Shown: piece after piece, positions 23,922-31,292 of the stretch | Layout: each line of letters opens with the position of its first letter | How positions within the stretch are numbered: the first letter of the stretch is position 1 | Source: an uncultured Eggerthella sp. | GTDB lineage: Bacteria; Actinomycetota; Coriobacteriia; Coriobacteriales; Eggerthellaceae | DNA: 31,810 bases | Reading direction: 5' to 3' | NCBI GenBank assembly: GCA_900547965.1 | Contig: URJE01000009.1 | Location: forward strand, 1-31,810 | Notes under the pieces: generated by a model | What the model saw: the letters and a program-made list of their open reading frames with translations, nothing else | Told to the model about the DNA's origin: nothing | Databases searched by the model: none | Position numbers and translations under genes: made by a program

Positions 23922-24842
23922 CTATCGGCGTCGTGCATCTATCTTGATGCTCATCAGGGCAATAGAGGCAACGACCAGCACGATGCCGAAGATGGCGGCA
24001 GGGGATAAATGCTCGCCAAAGAACGCAACGCTTATGATGGCGGTCGCTATCATCTCCACAGAAGCGATGATAGGAACTTTGCTCGTTTCCTTCATTTTCA
24101 AAATGCCCTTGTAGTACAGCAGGTATGCCAGCGAAGTGGGGATCAGGGCTAGCAAGAATCCATAGCCTATGGTTGCGGTGTTGTACGATTCAGGGCAAGA
24201 CCATGGTTGAAATAGAATAAGAACAGAAATAGTGGCGAATAGGTAGCTGTATGCGCTCATGACGTAGGTATTGGTTGCGCTTCCCGCAATGCGCGTGATT
24301 ATCGCTGCCATACCGTAGGTGAACCCCGATGCAATACCGCAGCTAACTCCGATAACCGATAGTGCGCCTAAGTCGAGTTGGCCTCCCGTTGCGGCAAGTG
24401 AGCAGCCCACCACATTGATGCAGAGGGCGATAACCTTCAAAAGGGAGATGCCTTCATGGAAAATCAGCATTGAAAACACGGTGGTAAAAATAGGTGCTGT
24501 GTTTAACAGAACCGCCGAAACGGCGATGCCTGCATTGGCGATGGCCATGGTGTAGAACACGTTGTAAATGCCGTTGGAAACAACACCAAGTACAGCGCAG
24601 GCGACAAGGGTTCGCTTGTCGATTAGCAGCGCTTTCGGTCCGAATTTTATAGCGGTGAATGCGGCCATGATAAGAAAAGCAAAGAGCATCCTGATGAAGC
24701 TTGTGCTCGCCGCCGTCGAGCCGTGCAATTCCATCATCTTAACCAATGGTCCAACAAGCCCCCACAATATGCCTGCAGAAAGAATTTGCAGGATTGCTGA
24801 GGTCTCTTTGCCAAGGGACGGCTGACTCACTGGTTTCCTCAT
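23922..24842 (-). CDS. DMT superfamily (EamA) transporter
   Basis: Ten-span drug/metabolite exporter made of two EamA repeats (about residues 18-150 and 160-300). ILSAGILWGLVGPLVKMM near the start and the SVEMIATAIISVAFFGEHLSP segment near the end are the family landmarks. Substrate unknown; such proteins often export amino acids or purines. The ATG at 24842-24840 lacks a strong ribosome site. An 8-bp inverted repeat (24861-24878) lies in its presumed leader. It is divergent from ppc. Confidence 0.9.
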   Translation of the reverse strand: MRKPVSQPSLGKETSAILQILSAGILWGLVGPLVKMMELHGSTAASTSFIRMLFAFLIMAAFTAIKFGPKALLIDKRTLVACAVLGVVSNGIYNVFYTMAIANAGIAVSAVLLNTAPIFTTVFSMLIFHEGISLLKVIALCINVVGCSLAATGGQLDLGALSVIGVSCGIASGFTYGMAAIITRIAGSATNTYVMSAYSYLFATISVLILFQPWSCPESYNTATIGYGFLLALIPTSLAYLLYYKGILKMKETSKVPIIASVEMIATAIISVAFFGEHLSPAAIFGIVLVVASIALMSIKIDARRR

Positions 24843-25012
24843 TCCATGGTGGCGATGCTTGCTGCTTCGGGAAGCAGCTATAGTGATTTGCTTTATTTAG
24901 ATAAAGTGTAGCGGTAAAACGTGTTCAGTCTTCTATACTCAAGTGCATTCTTTACCGTCGGTGCGTCGATTTGCTCGGATTCGTGGGCGAATCGTCAGAA
25001 AGAGGGACTTTG
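24843..25012. promoter_or_regulatory. Divergent control region between the EamA transporter and ppc
   Basis: Contains the inverted repeat GCTGCTTC-GG-GAAGCAGC (24861-24878) and a palindrome CTTTAT-TTAG-ATAAAG (24891-24906), both possible regulator sites. TATACT (24934-24939) could be a ppc -10 box, but no good -35 was found. Confidence 0.4.
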
Positions 25013-27805
25013 ATGGAAACCCCATCTCCTGTTGCGTCCACCCAGCCTCCATCTGCAGAATGCGCTTCTCGATGTACGGGAAGCGCCGTTGATGGCCATC
25101 CGTTGGCCGAGATCGATATCCCTGAGAGCTTGCGGAGCGACCTAGCCCTGTTCCTTCGCCTGGAGCGAAAAGTGCTTGATGAGTACGATCCTGAAATCCG
25201 TGGTCTGTTCGATAGGCTCTTGCAAAGCGTGATTGCTGCCAACGAGGGCGATCCGGGAAGCGCCGCGGGCGATGAGCCTGTTGACGAGCAAGGAATTCCG
25301 CTCCCTTCAACCGAGGGGAATAAGGCATTTCGCGAAGCGGTTGATCTTCTCGACATGCTTCCCATTGAACGTGCTCAGGTGGTAGTGCGAGCATTCACCT
25401 CGTTCTTCCATCTGGCTAATCTTTCTGAGGAAAACTATCGCGTTAAGACGTTGCGTGAGCGTGGTCGTGAACCCTTGCAGCAAATGGAAACCGACCCGAC
25501 CAATGAACTTACTGTTGCCTATCGTCAGCTGGTAGATGAAATGGGTGTGGGTCGCGCTACCGAATTGCTGAATCGCCTGGAGTTCCACCCAGTGTTTACG
25601 GCTCACCCTACCGAGGCTCGCCGCAAAGCGGTTGAGGGAAAAATCCGTCGTATAGCATTGTTGCTAGCCGAACGTCCTTATATGGGTGGGTCTGATTTAG
25701 CGGAAAATGAGCGTCATCTGCTCCAGGAAATCGATGCATTGGTGCGCACTTCGCCTATTTCGGTGAAGAAGCCTACTCCCGTAGAGGAAGCGGACACCAT
25801 TATCGATGTGTTCGACAACACGCTTTTCACCACTATTCCTAAGATTTACCGTCGATTCGATGACTGGGTTCTTGGGGAAAAGGCAGGTCGCGTTAAGCCG
25901 GTTTGCCCGCCGTTTTTCCGTTTAGGAAGCTGGATCGGGTCCGATCGCGATGGCAACCCAAATGTAACCGCGAAGGTAAGTCGTCAGGTAGCTGCAAAGT
26001 TTTCCGCCCATATGGTTTCCGCTTTGGCGGAGGCATGCCGCACGGTAGGGCGTAACCTGACTTTGGAATCGGGTTACACCTCGCCTTCGGCTGAGCTTTT
26101 GAATCTCTGGAATCATCAGGTTGAAATGAGCGAGGTGTTAACCGGTCGGGCCGAGGTCATCTCCGCTTCGGAGCCGCATCGCGCGGTAATGCTTGTCATG
26201 GCGGCGCGTCTTGATGCCACGGTTTCGCGTAACGCTGACACGATGTATCGTTGTGTTGAGGATTTCCTGGTTGACCTTCGGGTGGTGCAGCGTTCACTTG
26301 TTGAAGCGGGTGCGGTGCGCGCAGCGTATGGTCCTGTGCAGACGCTTATGTGGCAGGCGGAGACGTTTGGTTTTCACATGGTGGAAATGGAGTTCCGTCA
26401 GCATTCAGTGGTCCATGAGCGCGCGTTGGCTGATATCCGCGAAAACGGAATTCATGGAAACTTGCAGCCTATGACCCGCGAGGTTCTCGATACGTTCCGT
26501 GCTATCGGTTCTATCCAACGTCGTTACGGCAAGAAGATGGCCCATCGTTACATTATCTCGTTTACGAAAAGCGCTCAGCATGTTGCCGATGTATATGAGC
26601 TGGCGCAGCTCGCCTTTGCCCATGCCGAAGATGTGCCGGATTTGGACGTTATTCCCCTGTTTGAGCAACTGGAGGACTTGGAGGGTTGCGTCGAGGTCCT
26701 GGATAAGATGCTGGAGCTTCCCGCGGTGCAGCGTCGCCTGGCTCAAACCAATCGCAAGATGGAAGTGATGCTGGGGTATTCGGACTCGTCGAAAGACGCC
26801 GGTCCGACCACGGCAACGCTGGCATTGCATTCAGCTCAGGGCCGAATTGCTCAATGGGCTGAGCGCAATCGCATCGACCTTGTCATGATGCATGGCCGCG
26901 GCGGTGCGGTTGGCCGTGGTGGTGGACCTGCTAACCGTGCGGTCTTGGCACAGCCGAAGGGCTCGGTGAACTGCTGCTTTAAGGTTACTGAGCAAGGAGA
27001 GGTAATTTTTGCCCGCTATGGGAATCCCGTTCTTGCTCAGCGTCACGTGGAAAGCGTGGCGGCGGCAACGTTGTTAAGCTCGGCTCCTTCAATTGAGCAT
27101 ACCAACACTCAGATGACCAGCGAATTTGCCGGCGTTGCTAAAGAGTTGGATGATGTGGCCCATGAGAGCTATCTCGATTTGTTGAATACCGATGATTTCA
27201 CCCCGTGGTTCGCTACGGTAACGCCCCTTGCCGAGGTTGGCTTGCTTCCTATTGGCAGTCGTCCAGCCAAGCGCGGTCTCGGTGCTAAATCCCTCGACGA
27301 CTTACGCACCATTCCCTGGGTGTTCTCCTGGTCCCAAGCGCGCATCAATTTGGCTGCATGGTATGGCTTCGGTACCGCCTGCGAAAAGCTCGACGACATC
27401 GAACAGCTCCGTCGCGCTTATCGCGAGTGGCCCCTGTTCGCCACCTTCATCTATAATTTTGAGATGTCTATCGCTAAAACAGACCAGCGCATTGCGAAGA
27501 TGTACTTGTGCTTGAGCGATAGGCGCGATCTTTCGGAAAAGGTATTCGATGAAATGCAGCTGACTCGCAAATGGGTTCTCTCCATTACTGGCAGCGAATG
27601 GCCCTTGGCCCAACGACGGGTATTGGGGCGTGCTGTTCGTGTGCGCAATCCCTATATTGATGTTCTTTCGCTTGCGCAGGTTCGTGCTCTTCGTGCCATT
27701 CGCGTTCGTGGCGAGGAAATGGCTGCTAAGGAAAAGGCGGATTATCTCGCGTTGATTCTTTCTACCGTTACAGGTGTTTCCGCTGGTCTGCAGAATACGG
27801 GGTAA
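25013..27805 (+). CDS. ppc: Phosphoenolpyruvate carboxylase
   Basis: Fixes bicarbonate onto PEP to make oxaloacetate, the anaplerotic entry to C4 acids. Catalytic signatures are present: FTAHPTEARR with His198, GSWIGSDRDGNPNVT, GYSDSSKDAG with Lys594, and MHGRGGAVGRGGGP with His627. The C-terminus ends in the family's QNTG. The start ATG 25013 follows AGAGGGA; an in-frame TTG at 24971 is not preferred. The N-terminal 30 residues are Pro/Ser-rich and not conserved. At 930 residues it is normal. The last 33 bases of the gene and the stop are part of a tandem duplication. Confidence 0.96.
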   Translation: METPSPVASTQPPSAECASRCTGSAVDGHPLAEIDIPESLRSDLALFLRLERKVLDEYDPEIRGLFDRLLQSVIAANEGDPGSAAGDEPVDEQGIPLPSTEGNKAFREAVDLLDMLPIERAQVVVRAFTSFFHLANLSEENYRVKTLRERGREPLQQMETDPTNELTVAYRQLVDEMGVGRATELLNRLEFHPVFTAHPTEARRKAVEGKIRRIALLLAERPYMGGSDLAENERHLLQEIDALVRTSPISVKKPTPVEEADTIIDVFDNTLFTTIPKIYRRFDDWVLGEKAGRVKPVCPPFFRLGSWIGSDRDGNPNVTAKVSRQVAAKFSAHMVSALAEACRTVGRNLTLESGYTSPSAELLNLWNHQVEMSEVLTGRAEVISASEPHRAVMLVMAARLDATVSRNADTMYRCVEDFLVDLRVVQRSLVEAGAVRAAYGPVQTLMWQAETFGFHMVEMEFRQHSVVHERALADIRENGIHGNLQPMTREVLDTFRAIGSIQRRYGKKMAHRYIISFTKSAQHVADVYELAQLAFAHAEDVPDLDVIPLFEQLEDLEGCVEVLDKMLELPAVQRRLAQTNRKMEVMLGYSDSSKDAGPTTATLALHSAQGRIAQWAERNRIDLVMMHGRGGAVGRGGGPANRAVLAQPKGSVNCCFKVTEQGEVIFARYGNPVLAQRHVESVAAATLLSSAPSIEHTNTQMTSEFAGVAKELDDVAHESYLDLLNTDDFTPWFATVTPLAEVGLLPIGSRPAKRGLGAKSLDDLRTIPWVFSWSQARINLAAWYGFGTACEKLDDIEQLRRAYREWPLFATFIYNFEMSIAKTDQRIAKMYLCLSDRRDLSEKVFDEMQLTRKWVLSITGSEWPLAQRRVLGRAVRVRNPYIDVLSLAQVRALRAIRVRGEEMAAKEKADYLALILSTVTGVSAGLQNTG

Positions 27806-27850
27806 GGAACGGGTGTTTCCGCCGGTTTGTAGAATACTGGATAAGGAGCG
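27773..27850 (+). repeat. Tandem duplication of the ppc 3' end
   Basis: Bases 27773-27811 and 27812-27850 are adjacent 39-base copies that match at 33 positions. The first copy includes the ppc stop codon and the last ten coding codons, the second is non-coding but still encodes VSAGL-NTG-like residues with its own stops. Both end in a TAAGGA-type sequence resembling a ribosome site. Confidence 0.85.
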
Positions 27851-27954
27851 GTTGCCTTTTTGCGGTGAAGCGCTGAGCGGCATCTGAGCAGTAGATAGCA
27901 AGAAGATAGCAGCAAGTGTGTATTTTTGTCTTGCAAGAAGATAAGGAGCAGGTC

Positions 27955-28293
27955 ATGCAGGTAGATTTCGATTCCATTCAACCTGAAACCATTGAGCATT
28001 TTAAGGGCGGGGAAGGCTCTGTTACTGCTCAGGCGTACGTTGACGGAAACAACCGGATTATGAGGGCAACAGTACATCCGCATTCTTCCATTGGTTGGCA
28101 TCAGCACAGTGGAAATTCCGAGATCGTGTATGTCCTGTCTGGTGTTGGCAAAGTGGTTGTTGAAGGCGGCGAAGAACCTCTAGCTCCTGGCATGTGCCAT
28201 TACTGTGCGGAGGGTCAGTTCCATTCTGTGGTGAACCCTAATGAGGAAGATCTAGTTGTGTTTGCTGTGGTTCCTCAGCACGGTTCTCTATAG
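27955..28293 (+). CDS. Cupin-domain protein
   Basis: Small single-domain beta-barrel of 112 residues with cupin motif 1 (HQHSGNSEIVYVLSG) and motif 2 (GMCHYCAEGQFHSVVNP), giving the usual His/Glu/His metal ligands. Enzymatic role unknown; such proteins range from isomerases to sugar-binding regulators. ATG 27955 follows AAGGAG at 27943-27948. It sits after ppc with a 149-base gap holding the ppc tail duplication, and ends nine bases from the convergent Nudix gene. Confidence 0.88.
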   Translation: MQVDFDSIQPETIEHFKGGEGSVTAQAYVDGNNRIMRATVHPHSSIGWHQHSGNSEIVYVLSGVGKVVVEGGEEPLAPGMCHYCAEGQFHSVVNPNEEDLVVFAVVPQHGSL

Positions 28294-28302
28294 CTTTTGG
28301 CG

Positions 28303-28854
28303 CTATTTGGAGCGCTCTATTAATTTGCGATATACGTGCTCTACCATCCAAGGCTCTGTTGACGCGGCAAGGGCTTCTTCGAACGTGAGCCAACGCACGC
28401 CAGAGTTTTCTTCGGGGGCTATGCGCAGTGTGTCTTCTTCGCTTGCTTCGAACAGGTAGGTTGCATTGAGGTGCAGATGGGAGGGGACGTATGCCCCGCG
28501 TTTCCAGTGCCCATCAACGGTGAGCGTTTCGCAGGAAAGAAGGCCTGAGTGTGCCATTTTGGCGCTGCTCAGGCCTGTTTCTTCCTCGAGCTCTTTTGCG
28601 GCAACGATCGAAAGGTCATGCATACCATCAGCGTGGCCTCCAATCCATGACCACGATTGATAGATGTTGTGATATATCATCAGCGTTTTTGTGTGGAGGG
28701 GATTCACGACCCAAGCTGATGCGGTAAAGTGCGCTGGCCATGTCCGGCTATAGGCCTCTTCGCGATGAGCAGCTTCGAGCAGTAGTGCGTAGTCGGCCGC
28801 TTCTTCATCGTTTGCGGGCGAAAACAGCTTTAGATCTTCAATCAGGGTGGCCAT
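28303..28854 (-). CDS. Nudix hydrolase family protein
   Basis: Predicted to hydrolyse a nucleoside-diphosphate-linked substrate. The Nudix helix region GGHADGMHDLSIVAAK followed by ELEEETGL (about residues 72-95) fits GX5EX7REUXEEXGU, except that the first Glu is His and the Arg is Lys. The metal-binding EExG glutamates are kept. The preceding WSWIGG and the later PSHLHLNATYLFEA segment are typical of Nudix proteins. At 183 residues it is normal. Substrate unknown. Confidence 0.9.
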   Translation of the reverse strand: MATLIEDLKLFSPANDEEAADYALLLEAAHREEAYSRTWPAHFTASAWVVNPLHTKTLMIYHNIYQSWSWIGGHADGMHDLSIVAAKELEEETGLSSAKMAHSGLLSCETLTVDGHWKRGAYVPSHLHLNATYLFEASEEDTLRIAPEENSGVRWLTFEEALAASTEPWMVEHVYRKLIERSK

Positions 28855-29147
28855 AAATGGGTTCCTTTGTGGGTGGTGGATTTGGAGTAACGATTCTATT
28901 ATCGCCTCTACTGCCGCTGTTTTGCAGAGCCTTGATCTTGAATTGCCATATTGCGGGGCTCATCCAGCCGTGATTGGCCTTAATCGTTGTTTGGGCATTT
29001 GAGAAAGATCAGATAGGTGTTATCTTTTGTTGATGCGTAAAGAATGGCGGCAATAGCGTGAATAGCCTGCAAACTGCATTCAGCTGAATACGAATCGGTG
29101 GTTTAGGCGATCGGTAAGTTCAGGCAAAAGTTTTTTCAAAAAAGGGG
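28855..29147. other. Intergenic region without recognised gene
   Basis: Between the Nudix gene and the tRNA-Gly promoter I see no protein gene. The region holds the 12-base palindrome ATTCAGCTGAAT (29078-29089) and should contain the Nudix promoter at its left end, but no clear boxes were found. Confidence 0.5.
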
Positions 29148-29175
29148 TTGCGCGAAAAACTGGTTTCCGTATAAT
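29148..29175 (+). promoter_or_regulatory. Promoter of tRNA-Gly
   Basis: A perfect TATAAT (29170-29175) lies 16 bases after TTGCGC (29148-29153); the tRNA starts 12 bases further on. GCGCGCGG at 29184-29191 overlaps the start and may be a GC-rich stringent discriminator. Confidence 0.85.
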
Positions 29176-29187
29176 ACTTTCTTGCGC

Positions 29188-29263
29188 GCGGACGTGGCTC
29201 AGCTGGTAGAGCACAACCTTGCCAAGGTTGGGGTCGCGGGTTCGAACCCCGTCGTCCGCTCCA
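29188..29263 (+). tRNA. tRNA-Gly (anticodon GCC)
   Basis: Cloverleaf: acceptor GCGGACG/CGTCCGC, D arm GCTC/GAGC, anticodon stem CAACC/GGTTG around TTGCCAA, T arm GCGGG-TTCGAAC-CCCGT, discriminator T and encoded CCA. The anticodon is GCC. Confidence 0.97.
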
Positions 29264-29273
29264 TTGAAACATC

Positions 29274-29306
29274 GAAGCCCTTGCAGTTACCTGCAAGGGC
29301 TTCTTT
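29274..29306 (+). terminator. Terminator after tRNA-Gly
   Basis: A perfect 13-bp stem GAAGCCCTTGCAG (29274-29286) / CTGCAAGGGCTTC (29291-29303), loop TTAC, then TTTC. Confidence 0.92.
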
Positions 29307-29353
29307 CATTTCAGGTACAATAGCCTTGTTTTCAAGAGGGGAAGGGGACGCGC

Positions 29354-29908
29354 ATGGCGCATGAAGAGGAAAACCATCCTGAAGAAGAAAATGCTGGATC
29401 GCAAAGCATTTCCGAGGGCGTAGCTGCCGCTCGCGCTGAAATTGCCCGAAGAGCTGAAATTCGCTCTGGTGTAACAAAGCCTGTAGCGAAGAAAAGCGAA
29501 AACGGCATTCCTGGTGGGCAGACGCTAAAAATGTTTCTGCTGAAATTGGTTTTTGGTTTAGTGCTGCTTGTTCTGATTGGCTATTTCTTCCTTCAGGCGC
29601 TTGCGGGCACGATCAACGTTGGCATTAATTCCGCCAATGCGGACCTGAACGGCAAGGAAGTTTCGGTCGCTTTGTACAACGGCGATGTTGCCAGCCTTTT
29701 GACCGACGGCGATCCTTCGAACGATCCCGAACCAGCTGAGGTGCACAAGTGTACTGTTGGTCAGCGAACCACTTTCAACCTCCACGACTTCGGCAGCCAT
29801 ACTCTTATGGCAACTTTGACTAACGAAGAGGATGGTCCTGCATCGTGCGACCCCTATGTGGTTACTGCATGGGGTTTGGATATGGGTACCACGCTGTATA
29901 TGAACTAG
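29354..29908 (+). CDS. Unknown single-span membrane protein with extracytoplasmic domain
   Basis: I do not recognise this protein. Of its 184 residues, 1-55 are highly charged (Glu/Arg/Lys) and should be cytosolic. Residues 59-81 form one transmembrane helix, and 82-184 form a small outside domain rich in Asn, Asp and Thr with Cys133 and Cys165 that could pair. No catalytic motif is seen. GAAGGGG lies about nine bases before ATG 29354. A possible -10 box TACAAT is at 29316-29321. It is flanked by terminators on both sides, so it is monocistronic. Confidence 0.75.
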   Translation: MAHEEENHPEEENAGSQSISEGVAAARAEIARRAEIRSGVTKPVAKKSENGIPGGQTLKMFLLKLVFGLVLLVLIGYFFLQALAGTINVGINSANADLNGKEVSVALYNGDVASLLTDGDPSNDPEPAEVHKCTVGQRTTFNLHDFGSHTLMATLTNEEDGPASCDPYVVTAWGLDMGTTLYMN

Positions 29909-29916
29909 CTCTTCTG

Positions 29917-29941
29917 GAAGGCGCCCCGGCGCCTTCTTTAT
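29917..29941 (+). terminator. Terminator after the unknown membrane protein
   Basis: GAAGGCGCC (29917-29925) pairs with GGCGCCTTC (29928-29936), followed by TTTATT. The perfect GC-rich stem directly after the stop fits a rho-independent terminator. Confidence 0.85.
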
Positions 29942-30031
29942 TGGCTGTTATCAAGTTCTGCCTTTCAGGCAGCTCACGCATTGCCCGGGTGGCATGATCC
30001 AACCATGATGATTTTTTGTTGCGACACAACG

Positions 30032-30060
30032 TTGAACTTGATGCGTTTCTTCGTGATAAG
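30032..30060 (+). promoter_or_regulatory. Candidate promoter of the terC transcript
   Basis: TTGAAC (30032-30037) and GATAAG (30055-30060) are spaced by 17 bases, which would start RNA at about 30067, immediately before the riboswitch. The -10 match is only four of six. Confidence 0.45.
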
Positions 30061-30071
30061 ATAACAGCACC

Positions 30072-30170
30072 CTGTGGGGGAGTAGTTGGCATAGTATATA
30101 TGTGGCCCGTCAACAAGCATGGCTTGCATTCGCTGCGAGTCTGGCGTGTCTTCAATAACGAGACTCACGG
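30072..30170 (+). ncRNA. Probable yybP-ykoY manganese riboswitch aptamer
   Basis: The leader of the TerC gene contains GGGGGAGTAG (30076-30085), the hallmark 5' sequence of the yybP-ykoY motif, and AACGAGACTCACGG (30157-30170) as the matching 3' segment. Stem P1 can form between CTGTGGG (30072-30078) and CTCACGG (30164-30170), with two G-U pairs. Between them lie a GTTGGC...-type helix and CGTCAAC, comparable to other members. This class binds Mn2+ and commonly precedes TerC/Alx-family and P-type ATPase genes. Confidence 0.8.
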
Positions 30171-30215
30171 TACCTAGAAGCATTCGTTCAGCTTCTAGGT
30201 ACCGTGAGTTTTTTT
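30163..30215 (+). terminator. Riboswitch expression-platform terminator before terC
   Basis: A perfect 19-bp stem (30163-30181 with 30191-30209, loop ATTCGTTCA) ends in seven T residues (30209-30215). Its 5' arm contains the 3' strand of riboswitch stem P1 (30164-30170). Aptamer closure and termination therefore exclude each other, which predicts that Mn2+ turns the gene on. Confidence 0.92.
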
Positions 30216-30251
30216 ATGGTCGAGTTAAGGGCAAAGAAAGGCAGTGTGTAA

Positions 30252-31169
30252 ATGGATCTTTCGATCTTCGCCACACCAGAGGCATGGATCAGCTTGGTTA
30301 CGCTGATGTTCTTGGAAATTGTGCTTGGTGTAGACAACCTGGTGTTCATCGTTCTTACCAGTGATCGACTTCCTCCCGAAAAGCAGCATATTGGTCGCAA
30401 GCTCGGTTTGCTTGGCGCATTGGTTTCGCGCGTTGTGTTCCTCTGCTTTGCTTCGTTCCTTGTTCACATGACCGACAAGCTGTTTACTATTCCCGGTCTT
30501 TATATCAACGGTGCTGAATTCGGGCTTTCCGTTCGAGACCTTGTTCTTTTCTTGGGCGGCTTGTACTTGATCTATAAGGGCATTGTGGAACTTCGTGATG
30601 TGCTCAAGCTTTCAGAGGAAAAGGAAAGTCAGGGCGATGCGGACAAGCCCCGTAAAACCATCGGGCTTGCTGGTGCCGTGGCCACCATTATGGTTATGGA
30701 TATCGTGTTCTCCATCGACTCCGTAATTACTGCTGTTGGTTTGGCGAACCATCTTATTGTCATGATCATTGCGGTAATGCTCGCGGTATTCCTCATGATG
30801 GTTTTCATCGACCCCATCTCCGACTTCATCAATACTCATACTGAAATGAAGATTTTGGCACTGGTATTCATTACCGTTATTGGCGTTTTGCTGGTGCTCG
30901 ACGGTTTGGGAATCAACTCCGGCATTGAGGTGCTCGATATGCACGCGGAGAAGCTCATGGTGTACTTCGCTATGGTCTTTGCCATTGTGCTTGAGGTTAT
31001 ACAGATGCGCTACAACAAGAACTATCAGGAGTGGACGATGCGCAAGAACCTCGAAATCATGCGTGCTCGTGGCTATGACCCCCAGAACACCGACACTATT
31101 CAGCTGGCAAACGCTTTGATAGAAGCTGAAAGCTTGAAAAAAGATCCGAATAGCAAGGAAGCTATATAG
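30252..31169 (+). CDS. TerC/Alx-family membrane protein, probable manganese exporter
   Basis: Integral membrane protein of the TerC family; several members export Mn2+ or help load metal into secreted proteins. Of 305 residues, about 8-9 spans are seen. The two acidic repeat motifs are E22/D28 in LEIVLGVDNLVF and D150/D156 in VMDIVFSIDSVI, expected to bind metal. AAAGGCAG precedes ATG 30252. Control by the upstream Mn riboswitch supports a manganese role. The C-terminal 50 residues are cytosolic and charged. It ends at a strong hairpin. Confidence 0.92.
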   Translation: MDLSIFATPEAWISLVTLMFLEIVLGVDNLVFIVLTSDRLPPEKQHIGRKLGLLGALVSRVVFLCFASFLVHMTDKLFTIPGLYINGAEFGLSVRDLVLFLGGLYLIYKGIVELRDVLKLSEEKESQGDADKPRKTIGLAGAVATIMVMDIVFSIDSVITAVGLANHLIVMIIAVMLAVFLMMVFIDPISDFINTHTEMKILALVFITVIGVLLVLDGLGINSGIEVLDMHAEKLMVYFAMVFAIVLEVIQMRYNKNYQEWTMRKNLEIMRARGYDPQNTDTIQLANALIEAESLKKDPNSKEAI

Positions 31170-31220
31170 CACGTAAGCCCTAGTGCAACTCTTTTGGCTT
31201 GTTTATTTCCCTCAATCCCG

Positions 31221-31262
31221 AAGCAGCCCTTGGCTCGTATGAGCTAAGGGCTGCTTGTTTAA
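31221..31262. terminator. Terminator between terC and the lipid-kinase-like gene
   Basis: AAGCAGCCCTTGGCTC (31221-31236) pairs with GAGCTAAGGGCTGCTT (31241-31256), one G-U pair, loop GTAT. GTTT follows on the plus strand. It lies in a convergent gap and may serve both genes. Confidence 0.85.
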
Positions 31263-31292
31263 AGGGACATCAAATTCGATTTACTGGAAGGT

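Noticed and set aside
28303..28854. Calling the Nudix gene inactive because its box is altered
   Set aside because: The changed positions (Glu to His, Arg to Lys) are not the metal-binding EExG glutamates, which are intact.
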